Under the pieces are notes generated by a model. It saw nothing but the letters and a program-made list of their open reading frames with translations, searched no databases and had not been told where the DNA came from. This document shows, one piece after another, positions 19,560-31,435 of a DNA stretch of 64,000 bases. Source of the DNA: Fennellomyces sp. T-0311 (Eukaryota; Mucoromycota; Mucoromycetes; Mucorales; Lichtheimiaceae). Where the stretch lies: NCBI GenBank assembly GCA_025266875.1, contig JALLLT010000001.1, positions 1,860,001 through 1,924,000 on the forward strand. The letters are read 5' to 3'. How positions within the stretch are numbered: position 1 is the stretch's first letter; every line of letters starts with the position of its first letter. The translations under genes and the position numbers were made by a program.

Positions 19560-22035
19560 CACATCGCTTCTAGGCATTATGCCTGTACGATTTGCAAATC
19601 AGGCCATGACAAGTACGTGTGACACTTTCAAGTCATTTGAAACTATTTATAATTAATCGACAAACTTGTTTTGTAGACGTCAAGGAGCACATGACGCGAA
19701 ACTTGCCGAAGTACCAAAAAACGCGTGTACCAAGTACGCCAATATCCTCCGTCAAGCGAACAACAATGAAAGCCTTGCACAAGGTTTGCCAAGCGGAAAA
19801 ATAGGTATGTACAGTTACACACCATTCATCGGCACGCTAAAGTCGATACTGCCGGTAGCGTCGTTGATCTCCACAAGTCTCCTTCGACATGATGCACAAC
19901 CACCAGCAGAATTTGCGAATATAGTTGATTTGCAGGACGCCTATATATAAGCATAAGGTTACACGGTAATTATTTCTAGAAGACAATGAGCTAAAATCAG
20001 ATTAGGGAACTCCACGGGCACTATGAAGAGTTTTTGGCCGGCGTTGACTTCGAAGCCATTGCATCAGGACGTTCCCGAACAATATCGAACGAGTTCATTA
20101 TAAACGTTGCGCGTTTCAATCGATATCTTCTGAATGTTGCCCATAGTATTGGCGCAAAAACATTTTCGTTGCTTCCACTCGGTAAACATTAGATCGGATT
20201 CTATAACATTGACGGCCGGTGTATGTGGAGCATCTTACGAACTGTTTATCTTGCAAGGTCCGGAGTGCACCAAATGCCGGATGGTTTCATTCAGCCAGTA
20301 GGCTTTATGCTACATTTATCTAAGCCACTGCTAACACATTAGTTTATTAGAACGGACGGTTCATATCGCAGCAGCGCTTTGATATTCTTATGCGCAACCC
20401 GTTTCTGCAACAGACATTTTGGGAGACATTATATCATATTGACCATGTCCAGCGACGAAGGTGGCGATACGGGATCCAACGTACGCAATTCTGCCGCATA
20501 GTATTTCATTTAATATTTATAGCCTTCTTTTACTTAGATCTCCCTGGTCGGCCTATACGTTTTTCTGGATCCATCGAGACAGATGGCGAATCTATACGGT
20601 TCCGTTTCGAACGCCCACGCGGTGGTGCAAACGCGGGTAAGCCAAAATCGATGATCCGAAAATAATCTTGTTAATGTATATCGTTTATCGGAGCGTTTCC
20701 CGGAAACAAGAAACGATTTACAAAAGTTTCCACGGAATCTGAACCTCACTGGATGGCGACACGGGCTCTATACCTTGAAAAAAGAGCCAATGGGCCTCAT
20801 AGCACAGAGGCTTGAGCAATCAAGACTTGTCGGCATTGACCCAGGTATGGATCCGAGCGCAATATATATACGGCTTATTAAGGGTATTTTTCCAGGCAAG
20901 CGGTCATTCATAACTGCAAGTCCACCCGAAGAGCCATTTAACATGAATCCTGAGCTCCGAAGAGATACCATTGTTGAAGTACCCTCCAGGCACTATCAGT
21001 AAGTATTGACTGAGAGTAAATAATCATGTACTCATCACACTACAGACATCAAGTGATGCAAAACTGGTTTAACAACAAATAAAACCGAAATCGCCAGAAA
21101 GCCAATATGCAAGTAATCTATGACATGATTGCAGCAAACACTCCAAACACTCTATCATTTCTGGAGTTTACTGCATACGTGGTAACCACCAGTCTAGTTC
21201 ACGAGTCGTAAGCAACTGTGCATTTGTATGGTGTCTTCAGTTACTAAAATGCTTCCTTAAAGATTGCTTGAATTTAATAACCACTTCCATCATACGAAGC
21301 ATCGTCAGATGCTGCACTCTGCAAGGGACTCGTTTCAGATGCAACTCATCAATGAAATATGTGATGTGACACCACCCACAACTCCATTAAGTTCTGTTCA
21401 ACGCCCACTTTGACAATATTGACTCTTTATTTCAATAGAGGGATAAACCGTTGTATATTCACAACACTACGAAACGCCAACGAAGACGGCACCGCCAACG
21501 CACACGCGGATTCGCTGAAGAGAGTTTGGATGGCAAAGAGACCATCACCCGACAATCGTTGCATATGGAGACGCTGTCTTGTCGCATATGAGTGGATTCG
21601 CACCACTTCTGCACATTGGGTAATGTATATAGCTGCACCAAGCACTACTTTAAAACATCTTCTTTCAACTAATTACCACCTATCACTTAGGGATTTTCGA
21701 AAAAGCTAGCTAGACACGCGCTTCTTATTTTCATTGAAGAGTTTCATTCCAGCTCACATTGCTCCCAAGGAGGCGAGGAGCTTCAAGAATCGCACGTCGA
21801 ACGCTTCGTGTGTGATCATAAGTATATTTGCATCCTATGTATATCGTACCATCTAATATACGATTCCGTGGTGACGTATCTCTCCAGAAAAGCAAGATAT
21901 CGCATGCACGGGAATGACGGTTCAAGATCAAAGAAGAAGATGGCATGTAAAGATGATGACGGAGAGCTGCAGCACCCCTCCCATCAGCGCCCTGAGGCTC
22001 GTCTTGCCCGTAAGTTTCAAAAGAAGGCAGTATAG
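19560..22035 (+). pseudogene. Fanzor (eukaryotic TnpB-like) nuclease pseudogene
   Basis: Fanzors are eukaryotic relatives of TnpB, RNA-guided DNA nucleases carried by transposons. Landmarks appear in family order on one strand: FNRYLLNVAHSIGAKTFSLL about 20115-20175; SIETDGESIRFRFERP about 20570-20615; RLVGIDPGMD about 20825-20850, the RuvC-I block with its Asp (20838-20840) kept; LLEFNNHFHHTKHRQ about 21260-21310; TIVAYGDAVLSHMSGFAPLL about 21552-21615; then IEEFHSSSHCSQGGEE and CDHKYICILC about 21733-21845, the zinc-ribbon region. A basic tail follows. Lesions: a frameshift near 20660, a stop near 21080, a phase error near 21620, the second zinc Cys replaced by Gly, and no clear RuvC-III RD. 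Some breaks are introns. Candidate N-terminal exons at 19560-19800 include CTICKSGHDK. Dead copy; element ends not found. Confidence 0.7.
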
Positions 22036-22387
22036 TAACGTATGGTAGCTAATACATATGCAACTATAGCTATAGATCCGCACAAATCGAATGTATATGG
22101 ATTAAAGCTCTGTACTAACCATGGGGTATGATTGAATAAAGTGAAAAACTTGAAATGCAACCAAACTTACAGATGCAACACAGGTATTAAATCGTGATAC
22201 AAACGCATCTATGAACATAAGATGCGTGCTTCGGACATACATGGAAACGAATGGAGACATTCATTCACGACCTGAGCATCTCAGGAGAGGACCATAACGA
22301 ACAGGTCCACAGCATATTGTTCTGGGCAGTAAGTGTTTTCGTTTTTTCCGTATTAATTTTTCTTTCTGATTTATTACTTCTCCCCAG

Positions 22388-23455
22388 GCATTGAACCAGT
22401 GCCCAAATTATCCCTCGAGATTGTTGACGACGTTCTCACACTCCTGTTAGACAAATCGAAATACAACTTTGCATCAGCTCGAGCCTAAAATCATCGGATT
22501 AGTCAACATCCTTTGCGCTTTCGAAGGCAATTGGGGAGCTTAAGTCGCTTAATCCGCGAAATGCTCTGATTAACATTATTGGGAAAATCGTTCAAGAGCT
22601 ACTTTCGCATTGTCAGCAGCTAAGACGCCTCACAGTTATCGATCCCGTCAATAAAATGGGTCTCAATTAGGAAATACTCGGGGTGCAGTCCTGTCAAGAA
22701 TCCTAATCTTCCAAAAGACTTGAATCTCTGAATCAAAGATTCCTCTCAAGGCCTATATAGTTTCTACACATGCAGTACAACTGAAAGGCATCATTCTTCA
22801 GTAATTCTGCCGCTAGTACGGAGTAATATGCATTCACTAAAAGCCCTTTACACCTGTCTTTCATCGGCCGGATTGCCATTAGACTTTTCAATGATATATG
22901 TCGACCTAAATCTACAAACTTTGTATCAGACTAACATTCTGGGGCGATGACGCTGGTATCGTACAGCCATTAATATTACGGTTGGTAGCAACCTGTACTA
23001 TGTTAACTTATGTGGAAGTTATTTGCTTGGAGGATATAATTGGTCCAGTCAACACACTTATAGCTTTACCACAGCTGAAATCATATGGTATACCTTACAT
23101 TCTTGCAACAGTTGGCACGGCAGATTTAATACGACTATTCACGAAGTACACATCGGATTTGCGACAAAGCGACTACTCTGAAAGGCTTGGCTCAGATATT
23201 GCAATACCTCGTAACTGACGATATCCTTATCGCGCTTGAGAGATCTGGATACGTTGGAGGATATTTGGGTCGCCGGATATTTCAACATTTCCACATATAC
23301 TTTGGGAAACTTCTCCGAGAGGGTCAGCAGAATTTCAGACATCATGCTTACTGACATGGACATTGTTGCTATCACCCTTTTAATCACCAGCAGTAATATG
23401 AAGGATCTAAAAGGGTTTCACCTTGAAGTACTTAGGACCGATCCAGATTGAGAAG
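22388..23455 (+). pseudogene. F-box/LRR pseudogene, tandem paralogue of the next gene
   Basis: It starts after an acceptor with an F-box-like block (PKLSLEIVDDVLTLLLDKSK), matching LPIEIVDDIVALLPDGSK of the intact neighbour. Further collinear matches are LNPRNALINI (22550), SNMHSLKALY (22825), LTFWGDDAGIVQPLILR (22930), LPQLKSYGI and LFTKYTSDLRQS (23050-23170), and DLDTLEDIWVAGYF (23235). Frames change several times and stops intervene, and part of the LRR region is missing. The N-terminal TPR part is absent. Confidence 0.8.
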
Positions 23456-24070
23456 TTATGGATTGATCGAGGAAACACTAAATCTCCAGAGCTTAACCAT
23501 TGCAAGTGTACATCTATCATTTAAAGACCATAGTGCAAGCCAAGTCAAAAGTCAAGAATGTCATAACAAAGGATTAGTCATTGCATGATTGTTATTGTAA
23601 TTTCAATTCATTCTTCTTAAATGTATTACGAAACAAGAATTGCTGTTTGCATCCTACATAGCTTTACCGGGCACGAACCTTACACATTTACGTGAATTCG
23701 AGACTAAGGACTATCTTTATCCATTTTTTGAATACCACAGGCGTATGACGCTTCGTCACATCATAGATAGACAACTTTATCTAGCGCACACCAGCCAGCG
23801 AAATTTATATTTACTGTAGCTGGTTCTAATACGCTACGCCATCTTGTGATCAGAAGAGTGCTTCTACAGTACTATGAAAGACTCACTTCCTATCACTTCT
23901 GTGGTATGCGCATAGACTCATTGCCCTATGACTGTTGCTACTAAAAATGTGTCTTCTCTTTAACGTAAAATGACTCCACTATTTTGCGTCAGCATATTGC
24001 AAAATTGCTGGCTTCCAAAAGAGTATGTACTACGTATCAATTCGAGAAACGTTTCTTTTACCTGACTCCA

Positions 24071-26154
24071 ATGACCCATTCAGAACTCACACAATTCCCA
24101 GTATACAATCTTGATACTGATTCTGCAAAACATGCATTCAGTAAAGTTGGAATTGCAATTGATGAGCGAGATTATCGACGAGCTATCGAATTCGCGTCGA
24201 CAACACTTGTCAAGATCCAAGAATCACTTGTCATGACAGTGCTCGAACACCGCGCGTATGCTCTTGGAATGGAAGGCAAATTCGATCTGGCGGTAAAAGA
24301 TGCGCAAGACATGATTTCGTACAAGCCTACTTCTGCAGTTGGCTATCTTAGACTGGGAGATCTATACCGAATACAGGGAAAGCAACTGTGCGCAATCGAC
24401 ACCTACACTAAAGGCCTGCAAAGTGTTTCGGAAAATAATCCGAATTATCCCCAGTTAGTTGAGGATAATGAATTGGCAACAAAGCAGAGCAACAGTCGTG
24501 TTGACTTTATCGCCAAGTTACCCATCGAGATCGTGGATGATATTGTTGCACTTTTGCCAGATGGGTCGAAATCAACGTCCTTGGGCGTGTCAAGCATATG
24601 GCGCAACAAAATCTTTGAATGCTCAAACACTTGGAAGACGCTGACGACTGGTGATGGCGCAGACAATCATCTTACGAGCATAATAACACATATTGCAAGC
24701 CATGTGGAAGATCTGACTATCAACACCACGGATCGGCAGGTCTTTTTCCGCTACTTAATTGGTATAAACGCCGGTAGCTTCAGCAAAATCAGGTCCCTGA
24801 ACTTGGGTGGTAAGCGTGACCGGAACCAGTAAGAGAAATATGGGCTTAGTAGATTCTGTTTATAGCAAACATTACCAAGTACATTGATACAGAGGTAGTC
24901 ATGCCGGTCTCAAGCATCTTTTGGCGAATCGGCGGCACTTTGACGAGCCTTATTCTGCATCTGAATCAACATATGGCAATGGTGACATTGGCAGCTTTAC
25001 TTTCCTCTTGCTCGAACCTTACAACCTTGGAATACTCAACACTGTCTAACCTATCGCGGATGATTGGGGAGGTCGCACTTCTAAATCCCCACAATGCTCT
25101 AGTGGACATGGACGTGAAAGCCAAATATATCACTGGACAAGATGTTCAAAAAATACTGCCACATTGCCCAAAAGTACGCCGTCTTCTTCTAAATGGCTGC
25201 ACTGTAACCGTCCTAGATGTCGTCGACACGGCTTGTCAGAGTCTGGTTACATTCGGATACAACGCACAGAATGATACAATTCCGAGATTGGATGTTTCTG
25301 ATACTGCGCGCTCCGTTCCTGGTATATGCCATCTATACACAAGCGACGGACGCAAAGTTATAGCCGCTTCAAGGATCCTGCCACTCATTCACAGAAATAT
25401 GCATTCGCTCGAAACTCTCCACATCAATATTACTGCAGGCGCATCAGAATCACACCTCAAGAGGGCGTACGCCGATCTCAAGCTGGAAAATTTGAAGTCT
25501 TTGACATTCTGGGGCTGTGGCAACGGTATTGTCGAATCATTAATTTTACGATCCATACGTTCATGTACAAAATTGACACACCTGGGGGCCATCTCATTGA
25601 AAGACATACGTGGTCTTACCGGTACACTCGTGACATTGCCACAATTGGAGTTTTTCAATATGACCAATTGCAAAGATATAGTCGGTGAAACGGGGTTAAT
25701 ACACCTGTTTGACAAGTACACAAGGAATTCGCAGTCGAAACGGCGACTTCGAGCTGTTTGGCTGCGAGGCTCAATAAGTATATTGTCCGACAATGTCCTT
25801 GACGTTTTGGCTGACATTACCACGTTGGAGGAAATATGGTTTTGCCGGCTACAAAGTGTCACGACAGATGGCGTCGAAAGCTTTTTTAGAAAGTCATACA
25901 GAAACATGGCTGATGTCCGGCTCGTTGAGATGGATTCAGTCACGGACACTACCCTTATCCACATCAGTGGTTTGAGGAACTTGAAAAAGGTCTACCTGGA
26001 GAAACTGAAAAACGTGACAGACTATGGAGTTATGGAGCTGGTGAAACAATCACCCAAACTACGAGACTTGGCCGTAGTAAAGTGCAAGTATGTTACTGAA
26101 AGAGCCATTGCATACGCAAAGATAATAGTCAAAGGCAGCGTGACCCTTGAATAG
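24071..26154 (+). CDS. TPR, F-box and leucine-rich repeat protein
   Basis: Probable substrate receptor of an SCF ubiquitin ligase: the F-box binds Skp1 and the repeats bind target proteins. Exons 24071-24809 and 24866-26154, with a 56-bp intron, give 675 aa in frame. Start chosen at ATG 24071 (MTHSELTQFPV). The upstream open frame to 23984 has only a TTG. Residues about 10-125 form TPR-like helices (YRRAIEFASTTLVKIQE, YLRLGDLYRIQGKQ). The F-box is at about 150-190 (AKLPIEIVDDIVALLPDG). The rest is LRR (LTHLGAISLKDIRGLTG, LPQLEFFNMTNCKDIVG, LKKVYLEKLKNVTDYGV). This layout matches S. pombe Pof3 and yeast Dia2 and is greatly expanded in Mucoromycota. A decayed tandem copy lies just upstream and another relic at 47228-47830. 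Confidence 0.85.
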
Positions 26155-26159
26155 CTTAA

Positions 26160-26535
26160 CTACCCTGAATAACTGCTCTTTGTATATACACATTAAAAAA
26201 GCTGCTTCTGGAGTTTACATTGTCATCATACTGTAAACCGGTGGAAAGATCACAAATGTGGCCGGCTATTAAAGTATGTACGTGCGTAGATTCAGATGCA
26301 TTCTTTACTTATTTCCATGTGGTACATAAGATACGGACGTAGTTAAGTGGACGAAGGTATGTATATACTGCAGTTTCATTATGTGGCTGTGCCATTGCAG
26401 TACTGGGTAGCATAACTGGACAATTATGCATGATATCACGATATCAGAGAAGGCAATATTTGTATGACTTTAAGTTCCCATGTAACTTATTTTCATAATT
26501 TACGTACATGACGAATAGTAATCCAGGTTACTGTG
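26160..26535. other. Intergenic region after the F-box gene
   Basis: AT-rich 3' flank; no gene recognised. Confidence 0.5.
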
Positions 26536-26539
26536 TGCA

Positions 26540-28640
26540 TTATGTAGGGCAAATTTTGCGAAATGGACATCTTCGATTTTTGGAATCTAGTCCAAATCGG
26601 TCTTCAGGAATGAGCTTATATTTGATCCAAGTAGTTACGTACCAAGATGTTAGATAGGCAGGTAATACTTTGGAAATATCAGTAAAGGCTACACTGACAA
26701 AAAGATAACGCCGTGAACATTCAACAGTGATGTCAGTATGCACTTTCTTTTTATTTAATAATACAATAACAGGCCACAAGGCGCTATGCCATCGAACACA
26801 TTGTTCATAGTTTCTTGGGGAGCGATACGCGCACCGTGACACTAAAAACGTTTCCAAAGTGCCATACAAATGACCTTATACGAAGAGCCATCAATGGTCT
26901 CTCTTGTAATCGGCGAGAAATAGTTGCTATAATAGACAACAAAGAGACAGTCGCCGGCTAGTTTCTCTGTCACACTATCTATACGACGCCCAATATAATA
27001 CACTCATCGCATTCGTCAGTGGGTGGTAGTGGTAAAATGGGTAAGAGGAATTGCTCTTGGATGTCAGATTTATAGTAATGAGTAGAATTGCTATGTATTG
27101 CTCGTATTATGGTCCATTGACTACGGTCTAGGGCTCGAGGTTCGAGCGATCAAACCGGAGGACCGACCTTGATGGGATTTGGGCAGAGGTAATGGCCTGA
27201 ATAGTGATGACAACCGGGCACCGTCCCAGATAAGTAATCGACCGACGGTCATGTCAATACCGACGGTCTTCCAAAGATATCGTGTGGATCGATATTGTCA
27301 GCTAGAAACGTACTTAAAAGAAGTGGCACATAGCTAAAAAAAAACCGAATACATAGATATAGTAGCAAGCCATCAACATAAAGTAATTTTTCGTAGGATA
27401 TCATGTTAAAAGTGCCGAAACTACTTCCCTTTTTAATTATAGCGGCTACTTATGTACGTTGTAATATGTCGAAAGCGTGTAATAGTTTTTTCGCATTAAC
27501 AACAGCTGCCACTTTTGACATGTGTACTTCGTTGCTCCCAAACATTCACTTTGTATTGGGTTTTATGGTGGAAAAAATCACAGCTTTATACTTTGCACTT
27601 AGGTTCCATCTCAAGATATGATCGTTTCGTGCGGTCTATTCCTTTCCCGATTCCTACTTCAGTCTAAAGCCTCGCTTTCACCGCCATCAAAGTCACCCTT
27701 TGAGCGTATCACTTTGTAAGAGTTTTCCTCTGCTTTCTTCCTCTGTTCGTCATTCAAAAAGACATCGCCGTCGCTGTATTTGCCAGGTAGTATTGTGAGG
27801 TATCGATAATTGATAAGTAGCGCCATATTATTATGAATTGTGTGATCGCAATTCTGGCCCAGTGTGATATCGGAACCCCCTCTGTCTGTATGCAATCCGG
27901 CACGCCTGTTCAAGAAGGAAGGAAGTATGATCCCGCAGTTGTCATAAATGGAGGATATCCACGTGCACCCAAGATCAATCCAAAGCACATGAGCGCTAGA
28001 TCCATTTGAGTCGAGCGCCCATAAAATATGGTGATTGCAACCGATGCATTGCTGTCGTAGTCAATATCGATCGAAATAAGTCCTCCGGCGCAAATACCCT
28101 ACGTTCTTTTGTGTATGTACGCCTGTTCGCGTGGTAAAGGTCTTGGTTTATGCTTTTCGTTTTATGTTCCTTGGACCTGGGCGTCATGCTGACCAGAAAG
28201 TGGTCGTTCTTGACTGAGTCACCCTACTTGATAGTGGCAAGAGACCAAGAATGGGTCTTTTGTCTGACGACCAAAGTCCGCGTTGGCATCATGACTTCTT
28301 CCATTATCCAACTCCACCGGAACCACAGTGCCTCCAGCATCTGTTCAATTGCCTTGGCTTTAGCTTTGGCAGCATTGTACAACCAGCACATACGGTCAAA
28401 GTGCTTGGGATCATCAATGTTGATTTCCGGAACCAAGGCGACAGTGTAGCGCGCGTTGTTGCAAATGACATGCATACGCTTAATTTCATGGTGTTGTTCT
28501 GGCTAGTTTTTCTGGTTAATGCAGAGCCCCAACATATGACAGCGTGTGGTAGTCGTCAACAGCAGCGGTACAGGAATCTTTTGCCAGTCGGAGGTGCGGA
28601 TGAGCCATGTGGGTCTAAATACACCTCCCTCCGAATTGAT
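26540..28640 (-). pseudogene. ECDECVILG family copy I, split by a repeat insertion
   Basis: Read from 28640 downwards, successive minus frames give INIDDPKHFDRMCWLYNAAK and AKAIEQMLEALW (28224-28475), then ISIDIDYDSNASVAITIFYG (about 28010-28075), then SFLNRRAGLHTDRGG and FLNDEQRKKAEE (27659-27930). After the repeat at 27128-27625 come LPILPLPPTDECDECIILG (about 27005-27060) and VVYYSNYFSPITRETIDG (about 26895-26945). The same blocks occur in the same order at 31436-33110. Frameshifts and stops abound. I do not recognise the family; an Hsp70-like (HSPA12) origin crossed my mind, without a diagnostic motif. Confidence 0.55.
27128..27625 (+). repeat. Interspersed repeat with a tRNA-type B-box-like motif (copy 1)
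   Basis: Aligns with 49635-50040 in the same orientation. Shared blocks are AGGGCxCGAGGTTCGAG, GGAGGACxGACC, TATTGTCAGCTAGAAAC, TAGCAAGCCATCAACAT and CATGTGT-ACTT. The 5' GGTTCGAG resembles a tRNA B box, as in SINEs. No A box, poly-A tail or coding frame was found. It lies between two parts of pseudogene copy I, so it inserted into it. Confidence 0.6.
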
Positions 28641-29935
28641 TCCTCGATATGAGGCTTTTGTAATGTGTCATTGTGCGCGTAATATACACAGCCAAGCTCA
28701 AACTTTGTTTAACCACATTTAGCGTTACAGAGCTGCTTCCATCGCAACGGCTCGACATTAGAACCTTATCCATAAAATACGCGATGTTATTCTCCTGTGA
28801 GAAGTGGCCAACCAGGTTCATCCATTCAACAGCACATCACAGACTTTTGAGAGTTTGCTACGCCTGTGGCATGATTCACCTCTGCGTTTTGATAAAATCA
28901 TATGTCGCTCAGCCAGCCTTTAACTAGGAATAATCTAATACAACAGAAATAGGGAAATGCTTCCACCATCTATCCACTTCAACCAAGATGTTCAGGACAG
29001 GCTTTTGGAACAGCATCAGCTATCTCATTCTATATATCGAATATGCATCCATCAGCTTACTTTGGAGTATACGCGCATCTGTAGCAGTAAAATCCTTGTT
29101 TGGTCGCCATGACGTGCTAACTGAAATGGTACTCTGAGTGTCACCCGGTACAGCTACACGGTCAAGTTGAACAAAGAACGTCAGTCATGTGTTGGATTCC
29201 CGTGGCTGAGTGTCGATCGCGTGCCAGTTAGATCGTGATTGTGACATGGTAGGAACGAAAGGGTGTGGTCATGAATCGTCATCACTTGAGTGACAAAGAT
29301 GGCGGGAATGTCGACGTGGTGTAGCGGAGAGAAAAAGAGGCTCGTATCAAGTTGAAATAGTCTATCCATTCGATTGCCAGGCTGTCAAATATCCGAACCC
29401 CAAATATGTTTCAACCAGAGTCGGTGCACTTGAAAGTCGGAGAAAGTATTATGGTGGAAGGTTGCACACGTTACTGGTGGATGGTGGTGCTACTGTGAAC
29501 TCATCACATACCATATTGTCTGCCCGATAATCTGGGCCACAGTTGCCATTGAAAGTCAGATGTACCTGTGAGAAATAGTTTTTCGGGTTTGCTTGAGGGT
29601 TTGAGCAGTGACGTGAAAAGAATATACGCTGTATGACAGCAGCATAAGAAGAGGCGAGGCTGATTGGTGTGTGTGCAGGGATAATCGGTTCAGCCGGCGT
29701 GGACAAAGAGAGGTCTGTGCACTGTGCGTCGTCAAGCGGACTTGTCGGTATGGCAGTAGCGTGGATCAGTAACGAAGACCAGCCAAAACAAAGCTACCTT
29801 TCAAGCCATACAGTGCCTTTATTCCTCTTGCACACCGTTTGCTGCGGCCATAACCTGTTTCTGAGGCTGTAAAACGTCATAGCCTAGGTGACTGTTGCTA
29901 CATGTGAAAAAAAGGGGGACTGCTCGCTTTCAAAA
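28640..29935. other. Gene-poor region with weak open frames
   Basis: A minus frame at 29449-29706 contains VHLTFNGNCGPDYRADNM between an acceptor-like and a donor-like site, so it may be an exon relic. Nothing else is supported. Confidence 0.3.
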
Positions 29936-29938
29936 AGG

Positions 29939-30321
29939 TATAAAAGGAGGTCAGAATCGGCAGCTTTTTTCTTTCTTTTCACAATAATCCCAAGAGAAAG
30001 TTATGCTCGCGGGAAACCACCAGGGTCTCCAGTAAGATGATGGTACAGACAGATGAAGGGATAAACTTCCCCTTGCTCTTTGTTTGGTTGTGCTTGATTA
30101 CTGTTGAGATTCAAAAATACCGAAGCTGCTTTGGTGGCTGCTGGTCTTCCTTTAGACAGCCTGTCCTCTTTGGAGACTTGATCAACCTCCTTGGAGACTT
30201 GCTGATCTTCTGGGGACTGGTGGCTCGCCTTGTGGAAGGAGCTGCTTCGGGGGATTATGGGAACTGGTGGCCCACGTATCCAATCAAACAAGAGAACGAA
30301 AAAAACTTAATAGTCTTCTGA
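29939..30321 (+). CDS. Possible small gene behind a TATA box
   Basis: TATAAAAGG at 29939-29947 is followed by a CT-rich leader and ATG at 30003. That frame stops after 10 codons. The next frame starts at 30037 with 94 codons (begins MMVQTDEGINFPLLF; contains GDLINLLGDLLIF). A splice between CAGTAAG at about 30030 and a later acceptor could join them, but I could not fix it. The minus strand is open across the same stretch (96 codons, Ser/Lys/Gln-rich). Function unknown. Confidence 0.25.
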
Positions 30322-30329
30322 AGGCCTTT

Positions 30330-31430
30330 TAATTGGCTTGTTGTTCAAGTGACCCGTTCCTGTTGGTGGCTGTCATTCAGGGTCTCGATTCAATAAAGTC
30401 ATTGCTTTTTTCCCACATGATCCGCGCGCTTACTACTTGATCGACGCGTTGTTTTTGCCACTTGCTGCTTACATTGGTGCGATTTTATCCTAATAAAGGA
30501 CAATCCGTGTCTGTTCCAGCCCGGCCCAATCAAGCCCAATTTTCCTTTTTTGTGTCGACTGGTTTTTCCAGAAAAACGTTTGATACAACCGTGGCGTTCG
30601 GTTTATGATGCTTTTCGAGTGAGATCTCGTGAACCATGTGAAGTTTGCCCTTAATGATCACACTGGAAGGTTGAGTTGAAGTTTTCTTTGAAGCAACTTT
30701 CTTGGGCGTTTTCCTTGTTTGATTGCGCGCGGTGGCAAAACGTCGCATTGCCATTAAATATTTCAGCTGCTCCTGCCATCCCTATGGACTTAATGCTTAC
30801 CACCATCGTTCAATAAAAAAATTCGGATCGTTTACTAAGGCAGCGCTGGCTACCGTAGTAGAGACCATTTGCTTCATCTTATCATGCCGCTTTGCTAACT
30901 GTGTATATCCGTCGGTACGGGAGCGTTGCAGTAAATCACCGCCTACACAGAACCATAAGCTCTGCTTGTAAGATAACGAACGTCCCGGAAGATTTAAGAA
31001 ATCTGGCTAATTGCGATCGGATGATAGTCATTTTGATTCAGTAAACTGATTATTGGGAGCGTTTTACCAGACATGAGCACAGATTAGTTTTGCAGATATG
31101 TATTTGTCCACTTTCAACTCATAAATTTTGGACCACTTGCTCTTGCTATCCACTATTGTACTCAATATATGTGTTATAGATTGTTTATAATGAGCCAAAA
31201 TTAACCTGAATTCCATTTCGGGTGTAAGTATCACTTTGGATCACCCTTGAATCTTTACGTAAAACATAAATCATTAAAGAGGATGCTCGGTATACACGTT
31301 GTAGGGTTACCGTAAACACCACCTGAATATCAATCCAGGCGCTTCAAGGCAGTAAATCATTGACCGTACTGGTAGAATGGTACATAGTTCATCCAAAATA
31401 ATATATCTTGGGGACAATAGCATACCACTT
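30330..31430. other. Intergenic region, possible minus-strand coding relic
   Basis: A minus frame at 30530-30754 is basic and Thr/Lys-rich (ARNQTRKTPKKVASKKTS). A possible upstream exon lies near 30785-30885 (MKQMVSTTVASAALVNDPNF). The junction phases do not agree. No family recognised. Confidence 0.3.
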
Positions 31431-31435
31431 CTAAT

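Noticed and set aside
29449..29706. Chitin-binding protein from NGNCGPDYRADNMVC
   Set aside because: The CCS and GYCG parts of the chitin-binding domain are missing.
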